Positions 1 to 8,824 of a stretch of 64,000 bases of DNA are shown piece after piece; the first letter of the stretch is position 1; every line of letters begins with the position of its first letter. Origin of the DNA: Bombardia bombarda (taxonomy: Eukaryota > Ascomycota > Sordariomycetes > Sordariales > Lasiosphaeriaceae); contig JAULSR010000004.1 of assembly GCA_030512295.1 (NCBI GenBank), positions 806,001 to 870,000 of the forward strand, read 5' to 3'. The position numbers and the translations under genes are program-made. Under the pieces are notes generated by a model. It saw only the letters and a list, made by a program, of their open reading frames with translations. It did no database searches and was not told the origin of the DNA.

Positions 1-2
1 GA

Positions 3-1157
3 GACGGGGATGGTGTCAACCGGATTACCTTGCCCGTTTACTTGGCAGAGGCGCGTGTTATTCAGTCAAATTCGAGATCAGGAAGTCCAGCTCCACAGCT
101 GCCCAGCCTCACCTGCTCGTTCGAGGTGACGGGGTCAGAGCAGCAAGAGACTTCGGATTCCAGGAAGAGCATCCGCGTCTTTATTGGTAGTCATACCTTG
201 AGGATGCATAGCGCAGACCTTCTCCTGTCTCAGAACTCGATGACACTCTACGGTAATGATCGTGACAAGCTCTCTGTTCCTTTCGTTCGGCCTGAAGACG
301 ACGCGGTCTTTAAGCACCTGACCACTGCCAACCTGGTGCCAGGCAAACTTAAACTGAATGCCAGCGCCCCGGAGTTTGTCTCTGGTGAGAAGTCCGGGAC
401 GACTTCTATTCAGGATACCGGAGAGCCGGCTTTCTCTGATGCCAAGTCGGGAGAGAATGGGTCCGAGGGAATGCTCTCACCTGCGAGCCGTTCAGTCCGT
501 CCTGTTAAGGAGGCAGCATCAAGCACAGCGTCGGAGAGCGGTAGAGATAGCGAGAAGCAACTTTCGGAGCCGACAATGCCCGAGACGTCTGGAAAGGACA
601 ACTCCGGGACGCCAGACGCCAATCGCCGTGAGCCGACTGCCGCGATCAAAACTCCATGGCGGCAAACTGTTGCAAGTAGCCTCAGCGGCGAGAGCAGCGG
701 TCAACGGGAGAACACGCCGCCTCTGAGTGGCTACCAGCCAGCTACGCGCCCGCGCACCATGAAGGTTCTGAGACCTACCAAGTCTAGCGGTCCTTCGTCA
801 GCCAGAACAGGGGCGGCCTATGAGCCTGCTCCAGCGTCGCGATCTGGTGCTACTGTTGAGTACAGGCGCAAAAGCCAGGCAGAAAGTGGCCCCTCCCCTG
901 CTGTCAACAACACGCCCAGTAGCATCAGCAGCTGGGGGAACCCCAAACGCAGTTTGAGCAGCAGCACCAGTACCACCATTGGAAACTTTGGAAGCGGAGT
1001 TGAGGGCAGCAAACCACTGCAGTCGCCGGTCAACCTCCAAGAGACGGTAAAGACGCCCACGGCTCCACGGACTGCAAACCCACTCGGAAGCGCATCTGCC
1101 TTTTCTTGGATTGCCCAGACGAATAAGTCGAATACGCCTACTGCTGCGGCTGAGTGA
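3..1157 (+). CDS. Unrecognised Ser/Pro/Thr-rich protein, 3' part only
   Basis: The reading frame is open from the left window edge to a TGA at 1155-1157, giving the last 384 residues; the start lies outside the window. The first 120 or so residues look folded, with hydrophobic/charged stretches such as ITLPVYLAEARV, SIRVFIGSHTLRMH and LSVPFVRPEDDAVF. The rest is low complexity, rich in Ser, Pro, Thr, Gly and Ala with scattered basic residues, and is probably disordered. No catalytic motif, membrane segment or zinc site is visible in the part present. I do not recognise the family and assign no function. Coding potential is supported by length, codon use and lack of stops; the antisense frames over it are shorter. 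No intron signals are needed in this part. The next gene on the same strand starts about 750 bases downstream, so the two are separate units. Confidence 0.75.
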   Translation, partial: DGDGVNRITLPVYLAEARVIQSNSRSGSPAPQLPSLTCSFEVTGSEQQETSDSRKSIRVFIGSHTLRMHSADLLLSQNSMTLYGNDRDKLSVPFVRPEDDAVFKHLTTANLVPGKLKLNASAPEFVSGEKSGTTSIQDTGEPAFSDAKSGENGSEGMLSPASRSVRPVKEAASSTASESGRDSEKQLSEPTMPETSGKDNSGTPDANRREPTAAIKTPWRQTVASSLSGESSGQRENTPPLSGYQPATRPRTMKVLRPTKSSGPSSARTGAAYEPAPASRSGATVEYRRKSQAESGPSPAVNNTPSSISSWGNPKRSLSSSTSTTIGNFGSGVEGSKPLQSPVNLQETVKTPTAPRTANPLGSASAFSWIAQTNKSNTPTAAAE

Positions 1158-1910
1158 GTTGAGTGAATGACTGAGAAAGAAAGGGACACGCAGCAGGCGG
1201 GCGAATGCGGAATTGTGTTGTGCATTTCACCCGTCGAAGAAAGACGAGACTTGGCTTGGGTCGGTGGCTACAGGGAAAGGGGTAATTCGCCGTTGTTTAA
1301 GTGACGGACTTGTTAGGTAGCAGGCAGCAATGTGATAATGGCAGTGTTCCCCGGGGCGGTCATGAAGATCAAAGATATGGCCAGGTAGCTAGAGAAAGAA
1401 AACGTCGAGAAAGCGAAGAAAATAATAAAAATAACAACTATTAACAGCTGAACGAGCATAGGACTGGATCATTGACTTGCCTTTATGGTGGTGATCTTTC
1501 GCTGTGGCATCTCTCCACTCCCCCGCACATATAGGTTTTGGGCTTAGCCGGCAGGCATCGGGCAGCGTCTCCCGAGCTTCGGCTTTCATAGTTCAGGTAC
1601 AGAACTGGAACTGGTAACGCGGGGTTAAATCGGCAAGGTGGCCGGCCGGCTGCAGCAAACGGGTTCATTACCCCAACATCACCAACAAACATTCATCCCT
1701 CCCATCCTAACAAGAGGCAAAACATACGAAAAGATTAATACGATTTTCACTCTCTGAGCAGGCTAACTTGATCTTTCAACCTCAGATCTATTTACAAACA
1801 TTTTGCTGCCACAGGTTGCCAACATTCATCCATCCCTTTATTCCTCCGCCCGTCGTCATCGTCCGCGAACCGCCACCACCTCCTTCTATCAGGAAAGCAA
1901 GTCGTTCTCA
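1158..1910. other. Intergenic, 3' region of the first gene and promoter of the isochorismatase gene
   Basis: This stretch holds only short chance open frames. The last 150 bases before 1911 are C/T-rich, as is usual for fungal 5' leaders. I see no RNA gene or long repeat. Confidence 0.6.
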
Positions 1911-3016
1911 ATGGCTAGCTCAGACAAGCCCCAGCGGCGATTCCGTACGTTTAACTTTTTTCCTTGGAATTGTTTTGAATGTCGAGTACGGGGTTTTTTT
2001 TTTTTTTTTTGGAATTCTTGATGACTCTCACATTCTCTGCCGCTCATTACTAACATATGTATTATGTGAACAGAGAATCCCGCCATCTTGTCCGTTGAGT
2101 CCTGTGTTCTCAGTGCCTCTTATCTGGCTGTGATATTGACTTGTCTATTTACTTACTTACCTTTTGCGTCTCTCAAAGTGTCTGCGATATCCAAGAAAAG
2201 TTCCGCAGTGCCATTTTTGAGTTTGACAAGGTGTAAGCCATGAGACATGCTTATACGTCCATTCTCACAACCAGCATCATCACCACCGCCACCACCACTT
2301 CGCAATGGAAGACATAATATAACATAACCAACCCCTGTTTACCCCGTAAATCGATCCAAAAACCCATCCGTTCATACTCCCCCTATCTCCCCCTTACCCC
2401 TATCCCTGACCCTTTATCCATACATATCTAACCACCCCCCCCCCCCCCCCAAAACAGCGTCCTAACAACAAACAAACTCCTCCTCGCCGCCACCCACCTC
2501 CAAATCCCAATCTACATCACAACCCAAAACCGCGCCCGCCTCGGCCCCACCGTCCCCGAGCTCCTCGCCCCCCTCACCTCCCCGCAGACCTCCCCCTTGG
2601 TCCGCGAAGACGCCGACAAGACCCGCTTCAGCATGTGGATCCCGCCCATCTCACGACACTTCCCCGCGCTGACCACGCCGACGGGCGCGGCCACGACGGC
2701 GACGCCCGCCGAGGTGGCCATTGTGGGCATCGAGGCGCACATCTGCGTGACGCAGACGGCGCTCGACCTGCTCGCGGCGGGCCACCGCGTGTACGTGCTG
2801 GCCGACGGCGTGAGCAGCGTGAACCGCGAGGAGGTGGGCGTGGCGCTGGCGAGGCTGCGGGCGGCGGGCGCGGTGGTGACGACGAGCGAGAGTTGGCTGT
2901 ACGAGTGCATGGGGGACGCGGCGGTGGCCGAGTTCAAGGCGATCGTGGGGCTGGTGAAGGATACGGGGGCGGATACGAGGACGGCGCTGCAGGGGCTTTT
3001 GGGGAGTAAGATGTAA
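1911..3016 (+). CDS. Isochorismatase-family hydrolase (ISOC/YcaC type), 4 exons
   Basis: Exons are 1911-1944, 2074-2089, 2179-2232 and 2458-3016; they sum to 663 nt, or 220 residues. The spliced product reads from MASSDKPQRRF through NPAIFVCDIQEKF and then VVLTTNKLLLAATHLQ, the expected order for this cysteine-hydrolase-like family. The family triad is visible: Asp in VCDIQ, Lys in DADKTRFS, and Cys in IEAHICVTQT. These proteins use a nucleophilic cysteine, but the substrate of the eukaryotic ISOC-like members is unclear, so I do not claim isochorismate as substrate. No signal peptide is seen; a cytosolic or mitochondrial site is possible. Exon 2 is a 16-nt micro-exon and intron 3 contains a run of 16 C. 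The gene is convergent with the thiamine gene, with 171 bases between stop codons. Family confidence is high; the start is the only ATG consistent with the splicing. Confidence 0.9.
2435..2450 (+). repeat. Homopolymer C16 in intron 3 of the isochorismatase gene
   Basis: Sixteen consecutive C lie just upstream of the AAAACAG acceptor at 2457. Such a run is prone to length change and to sequencing error; it lies inside an intron, so coding is not affected. Confidence 0.95.
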
Positions 3017-3187
3017 GATGGAGATGATGGGTGGTGTTATTGTTGTGTGATGATTGTTATGAGGTAGGATGGATGGATTCAAGTTTGGTTTGGTTTTGCG
3101 GTCTCGAAAAAAAAAAAGGGTCAAGCCGTTAAAACATGATGTATGACATGATTTACTTGATTACCTATATTAAGTAGGCACAGCCAC

Positions 3188-4969
3188 TCATATTAAGTTT
3201 TCAACGAGAGTGAGCTTTGCTCTCTTCAGCCAGGCCGTGTCATCTCTCGCCGCCGCCTGCCGGATCTTGTGCAGCTCGTCAATAAAAGCAGGCACAAAAG
3301 TCCCTGGGCCCTGGACGTCAGGTCGCTCGGCAGCCAACTCGGCCGCAATCTCAAAGTGCAGCATCGCAGCAATGGTGGCCGCCAGCTTGTCATCTGGGTA
3401 GACAGCCACGGCGGCCGAGATAGCGGTCCCGAGAACACAGCCGGTGCCAGTGACCATGCTGAGATACTGGTGCCCGTTCTGAATGGTGAATGTCCGCTCG
3501 TGATCGCTGACAAAGTCGGTCTGGCCTGTCATGACCACCACGTTCTTTTCACGGTATGCGAGCTTCAGCGCCAGCTTAGCCTTCTGTGTAGCATCGAGTG
3601 CGTTGGAGCTGTCGACGCCCCGCTGCTGGGTCCCATCGTCACCAAATACCGTGTTGATCTCGCCTTCGTTGCCCTTGATCACATCGAGATAGCCGTTGGA
3701 CATGATTGTCTTGACGGCTGCTCGTCGCACGGCTGTGGCTCCGGCTCTGGAGAACCAAAACACAAAGTCAGTCTTTCAAAAAATACTTGATCAAATCCAC
3801 GACAAGGGAAAATAGACATACCCAACAGGATCAAACACAACAGGTTGGCCAACCTGGTTGTAAGCCCGTAGCGCCTTCAGGTAATTGTCGAGCCCGTCAG
3901 GAGTGACGGTGCCCATGTTGATGACCAGAGAGCCCCCGAGTTTGCACAGGTCAGGGGCCTCTTCTCCATAGTTCGCCATGATGGGTGATGCTCCGACGGC
4001 CAGCGCCACGTTTGCTGCAAAGTTTTGCACAACGAGGTTGGTCATGTTATGTGACAGGGGCGTGCACATGTGAATGGCCTTGATGATAGAGGGTGCTAGG
4101 TCCAGCATGCCGAACACGCCACTTGCCTTTTTTTCCTCTTCAGCCGTAGTGCCCTGGTACGGGGGCGGAGTTCTGAAAAGGCTAAGCAATCCTTGAGCTG
4201 CGGCCTGGGGGTCGGCTGAAGCTATGATGGCGCTCACTACTGCGACGCCGTCCAGTTTTTTATGGTATGAATTGCTTTGGAAGACGATTCTCTGGAGGTT
4301 GGACTCATTGATGCCGCCGATACATACGGTCTTGACCGAGTGCCCATAGCCTCTCATAGCGTCGAGGATGCCGCGTACTCCAGCGGTCCCGATGATGGAT
4401 TTGGCATTCTTCTTCCTGCGTCACATTTGTTTTTCGTCAGAGATGCAAAGCCTGGTTATGACAGCGCGATGCCTCACGTTGGTGTAGCATAGACGGTGCC
4501 AATGCCGACATAGTCGGCGCCGCCTTCACACGCCCGCTGGGCTTCTCCCGAGTTGCTAACGGTGACGCCGATGATCGCATCGGGGCCCAATAGGCGCCTT
4601 GCAAGTGACAATTCTGTGCAGCTGGTCAGTTGTGTGTTGCTTGCTGGATCTGGAGGAGTACTCGAGAGTAAACAATAGCTCACCCATGTCATCCTGTCCA
4701 ATGTGCACACCCTCGCAGCCCACAGCAAGGGCTACATCGACGCGGTCGTTGATGAGCAGCGGCACGCTATACTTCTGGGTGATTTTATGCAAGCGACGTG
4801 CGGTTTCGACGAGCAGGCCCGTATCGCTGGTCTTGTCGCGGAACTGCACGCAGGTGACACCACCCTTGACGGCCGCCTCGACGACATGGCATAGGTCCTT
4901 GTCCCCGAGGATCGCCGGCGTAGAGTCCGTCACAAGATACAGCGAGTAGCCGGCGTCTGATTTAGTCAT
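3188..4969 (-). CDS. THI6: Bifunctional thiamine-phosphate synthase / hydroxyethylthiazole kinase
   Basis: On the minus strand the exons are 4969-4684, 4613-4478, 4415-3822 and 3746-3188, in frame throughout, for 524 residues. The N-terminal half (about 1-235) is a ThiE-type TIM barrel with YLVTD, VQFRDK, LINDRVDVAL and GVHIGQDDM; it joins the pyrimidine and thiazole moieties into thiamine phosphate. The C-terminal half (from about 243) is a ThiM-type ribokinase fold with THNM-like PLSHNMTN, VVFDPVG, KGNEGEI and a GTGCVLG loop; it phosphorylates hydroxyethylthiazole. This domain order and length match fungal THI6. Both halves look intact. The start ATG at 4969 is followed directly by the first barrel strand, and no targeting sequence is seen, so the enzyme is probably cytosolic. 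I looked for a TPP riboswitch in the 5' leader and introns and saw none. Confidence 0.95.
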
Positions 4970-5389
4970 TATGAGGATATCTTACAAGGATGCGATGGCT
5001 TTAAGTTGAGGTTGGGTGAGATGAGATGGTTGTGAGGTGGACTAAGTTCCAGGCTGTCACAGGCTCACAGCAGGGTTCTATCAGCGCACCGCATTCGAGG
5101 TGACGAGATCTGAATGGATCGGGCCCATGGATGCAACTTCCCTTTCAGCAGGCTTGGCGCTCCTTCTTCATACGGCACTTACGCCCAACGCTCTGTAAAC
5201 TTATTGGCTGACAAGGGTGCATCATTTCTTCTTACAGTATCTTCGCACTTGCCCTTTTTCTTCCATCTCCTCCTTGGGTTGCACCTACCTACCTGAGAAC
5301 TAACTACTCACACAAGACTCCAGGATCTCCTCTTCTTCTCCAAACCCCGCAAAAGTCCAAAAGCGCACATAACTACCACCGACCATGAC
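4970..5389. other. Intergenic, promoter of the THI6-type gene and 3' region of the GH30 gene
   Basis: There is no credible open frame here. A C/T-rich block lies at about 5220-5345. No RNA gene is recognised. Confidence 0.6.
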
Positions 5390-6912
5390 CTAAGCACCCC
5401 CAGCAGCTGGAGCAGCAGGGACAAAAAAGGTGGTGATGGACCTGCTCGCAACCGATCCGGAAATGATGCCATCAGCCGCCACGCTCGCCGTCGTCTTCTC
5501 GCAGTTGTGCGAGTTATCCGACACGTACGCCTCCACCGTTTCCGGCGTGGCGCCCGCGATCTTGATGTTGGCAGTGACAGCCGAGCCGCTAGAGCTAATA
5601 GCAATAACAGCGATGCTACCATCGACATTCTTGAATGCCGCCGTGCGGAGCCCGCTGGGCGCGCCGGCCGTGCTCACGCGCACCGCACCCGGCTGCACAT
5701 AGCGCGACCAGTTGGCAAAGGCCCACAGGCGCTTGGCGACCTGGTACGTGTTTGTGCTGTTGTCGACGCGGATGATCTTTTCGTTTGTGTTTGGGTTGGG
5801 CCACTGGACGCCCTCCCAGTAGACGTAGCCCGAGATGTTGTTGTTGACGACGGCCGAGTAGATGTTGTTGGCCCACGTCAGCCCGTCGCCTGCGCCGCCG
5901 TTGGCGTACCACGACGTCGACCAGCCGCCCTGCAGGTCGCACTGCTCCGACAGCCAGACGGGCAGCCTGGTGCTCATGGCCCCCGACGGCCCGCCCGTGT
6001 ACGTGTGCGACGTGATGGTCTTGAGCATGCTCTCGGCCCCCGCCGACTTGATGGCGTTGGTCATGCTGACCTGGTTGCCCCAGCCCTCCGAGTCGCAGCA
6101 GACGATGCCGGGACCGTCGGTAAGGTTGGCGGCTTGGATCGTCGGGTAGAGTACCTTGATGAAGTCGGCCGCTTGCTGTCCCGAGGAGCGCATGCTTGCG
6201 TAGCCGGCGCTGAACTCGGGCTCGTTCAGGAACCCCAGGTGCGACACCTTGACGCCTGCCTCGGCGTAGTACTTGACGTAGGCGACTAGGTAGTCGGCAT
6301 ATGCCTGCTTCCAGTCGCCGCTCGAGCAGGTCGCACCCGAGACGCCACACAGGCTGCCGCCGTTGGCCTCGTTGCCGTTGGTCTTCATATAACCTGGCGC
6401 ACTCCATGCGTCTTTATATGGCATGCCATTGTCAGCCGTCTCTTCAGCTTCTTCATATGCAGGTTGGGCCTCTTTTTCTTACCGGCGTAAATCGTCTTGA
6501 CGCCATAGGTGTTGACAGCCTCCTGCGAGACAAAGAGCTGGCCGCTATCCTTGCCATCCCACTGATACTTGGGTGCCGCCTTTGGTCCGCCTGGGTTCGA
6601 TGGCGCAAACGTGTTCATGTGGTCGGAGCTGCTGTCTGGGCTCGACCCAATGCCATTGCGGAGGATGGTGAAGCCTGCGCCGGTTGTCCTGTTGAACAGC
6701 AGGTCCAGAAGCTCACGCTGCTTCGTCTTGTCCGACATCTTGGTGATCAGGTTGGCACGCTGAAACGCGAGGCTGAAGCCGAACCCATCGATGGTCTGGA
6801 ACGTCTTGGAAAGATCAACCGTGATCGTCCCGGCTTGACGCTCCTCGATGATCGGCCCAGCTTTGGCCCCAGCGGCCAGGGCCGCCGTGATGATAGCTTC
6901 GGTGAAGCGCAT
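5390..6912 (-). CDS. Secreted GH30 glycoside hydrolase, probable endo-beta-1,6-galactanase type
   Basis: There are two minus-strand exons, 6912-6483 and 6411-5390, giving 483 residues; the intron has a GTAAGA donor and an ATAAAG acceptor and joins TIYA to DAWSAPGYMK in frame. Residues 1 to about 19 (MRFTEAIITAALAAGAKAG) form a signal peptide. The mature protein opens with TIDGFGFSLAFQRA, typical of clan GH-A family 30. The general acid/base is expected to be Glu in GFLNEPE and the nucleophile Glu in WLSEQCD; both are present. The C-terminal part is the small beta-sandwich that packs on the GH30 barrel. The spacing and the VYWEGVQWPNP segment resemble fungal endo-beta-1,6-galactanases (arabinogalactan side chains) more than glucocerebrosidases, but beta-1,6-glucanase cannot be excluded. 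No carbohydrate-binding module or GPI signal is seen. Confidence 0.9.
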
Positions 6913-8338
6913 GATGCACTGCGGATGATCTCCAAGCGACGTACCGGTATAGGATTTGGCGATTCAAGTGGATGATGAAGCCACTGCCCCCAGTTCTGGG
7001 TGTGTCTTATACAAGATGAGCTTGAGCTTCTCCGCAACATTCCCCAAGGCATCGTAAGTCTCCCTCTATATTGATCGTATAGATATATTAATTACATACG
7101 TCCGGGGATGAACTCCAGGAACGCGTTTCTCTATCGCTTTATCTACGTCAGAGGGGGCCGATACCCGTGCAGCCCTCCTTCCACAGACCAGATGCCACTT
7201 GGTTCTCAACACATTCGTATTTAACCAGCCAAAGGCAAGAGGGGGAATCACCGGGCAAGTGCGTGCTTGGACGTCAGTGACCATGGTATTTATATCGAAG
7301 TCTTGGCCCAGGGAGGGAAGGGAGCATGGCACCGCTGCTCGAGCAAACAAAGTGCCCAGAGGCGGGTAAATTGTCCGCCAGACTTCCCCTGGACCGAGTT
7401 TATCCACGACAAGAAGACGAAGCATCAAGAGAATATAGAAGAACAATTGTTAAAAAAGTCCCCGGCACGGAAGACAATCCAAATCTGGCACCATAGCCCC
7501 TTACCCGATATATAAAACATCTCTCGGAATTAAAATGTGGGGTATACATGACACCCAAGGTTCTGGGGTGCGGCGAGCTGCAGATCCTGGAGCATCTATG
7601 GGGGTATGTATTAGCTCTGCAGCGATCACCTCAAATCTGCCGGCAGAATTGATCAGTTGCAGTTTGTGAATAGCTACCTTGCTGAGGTAGCAACCAGCTA
7701 CTTTGGACTGCCTCATGGAGTTGGTGGGGTGACAGTATAGGTTTGAGGCAAGAAGGTATGTATAGTCTTCATTTGCCACCGAGGTATGTGGTCGGTTTTC
7801 GTTTTCCCATTCGAAGCATTTGGCGATTGTTGAACTCTGGAGGAAGGGGCTGGTCACTCCGCGCGAAGGGAGGCTGGCTTTCGAGGTTTTCCGGTGAGTA
7901 TGAGAATGCGTAAAGAAACAATTTACCAAACGAAGCGGCATATCATACTTTTTGTGTAAAGGTTTACCGGGATTATGTTCAACTCCACGCTCATCTCAAA
8001 CCCAAAAGATGAAAAGATCAATTTACCCTACATAATCAGTGATAGAACATGATCAGTGACAGTTAGGGTTCTTACTCGTCAGTCATTCATTCACGATACT
8101 TCGTCAAAGAGGGTAACAGACAATACTAAATGCAAAGTACCTAGGTATTCAATAAAGATAAACAATTTGTCAAACTAAGATAATCAACGCCCCATTGCGC
8201 GAACCGATACCAACCAAATGAGTTTCTGCTCTTTCCCAGGACACATCATCGTTCTCCACTCTTTCCGCTTACGTGTTTATAATAAACCAAAGGTACCCCT
8301 GTCTCCATAGCAAGCAGCAATGCAAGCTAAATCATAAC
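6913..8338. other. Gene-free 1.4 kb upstream of the GH30 gene
   Basis: The open frames in this interval (the largest is 146 codons on the minus strand, 7501-7941) have no recognisable domain, and their composition looks like non-coding DNA. The part nearest 6913 should contain the GH30 promoter. The segment 8000-8338 is AT-rich and precedes the tRNA gene; it contains one CCTAGG-type palindrome at about 8138-8149. Confidence 0.5.
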
Positions 8339-8410
8339 AGCTGCGTGGCGCAGCGGAAGCGCGCCGGGCTCATAACCCGGAGGTCACTCGATCGAAACGA
8401 GTCGCAGCTA
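8339..8410 (+). tRNA. Initiator tRNA-Met (CAT)
   Basis: A complete 72-nt cloverleaf without intron. The 7-bp acceptor stem is AGCTGCG with CGCAGCT, with discriminator A at 8410. The D stem is GCGC/GCGC, and the anticodon stem CCGGG/CCCGG encloses CTCATAA with CAT at 8371-8373. The variable loop is AGGTC, and the T stem ACTCG/CGAGT encloses ATCGAAA. Initiator hallmarks are visible: an A1-U72 pair, and A rather than T at position 54 with A at 60 in the T loop. An elongator tRNA-Met would have TTCGA there. It therefore starts translation by delivering Met to the 40S P site. Downstream T6 and T8 runs fit RNA polymerase III termination. Confidence 0.97.
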
Positions 8411-8415
8411 CTTGA

Positions 8416-8431
8416 TTTTTTGATTTTTTTT
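8416..8431 (+). terminator. RNA polymerase III terminator
   Basis: Two T runs (six T at 8416-8421 and eight T at 8424-8431) begin 6 bases after the tRNA discriminator base, as expected for a Pol III stop. Confidence 0.85.
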
Positions 8432-8689
8432 GCATTCTCTTTTATCTTCCTCCTTCTTGCACCTTCGTTTTGGTATTTGTATCTCATTCTTCCAATTATC
8501 ATATCACAACCATCCTGTCCTAGTATTCTTGCCACCTAAATCGCATCTTCTGAGCGATGGACCAGTAAATAAAAGAGAAAAAACGAAAGAAAAAGACGAA
8601 AGATTGTCCGGCTAAGAATATCCCCAGATTGAATAATGGTAAAAAGAGGGAACGAAGAAGAACAAAAAGAATACGAAACAAGAAACAGG

Positions 8690-8790
8690 TCAGGTAAGAA
8701 AATCCCCCTCACTGATGTCGTGGTGGTGATGGTGGTGATTTAGACCATGATCGTAGCCGCCGCTGCCGGTATTGCTACTACCGCCGCCGC

Positions 8791-8824
<34 letters not shown>

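Noticed and set aside
4970..5110. Possible TPP riboswitch in the leader of the THI6-type gene
   Set aside because: The conserved CTGAGA and pyrophosphate-sensing helix words were not found on either strand or in the gene's introns.
5507..6289. A 260-codon frame antisense to the GH30 gene
   Set aside because: Arg/Ala/Val-rich mirror of the sense gene, with no domain.
7501..7941. A 146-codon minus-strand frame upstream of the GH30 gene
   Set aside because: Composition is not protein-like and no homology is recognised.
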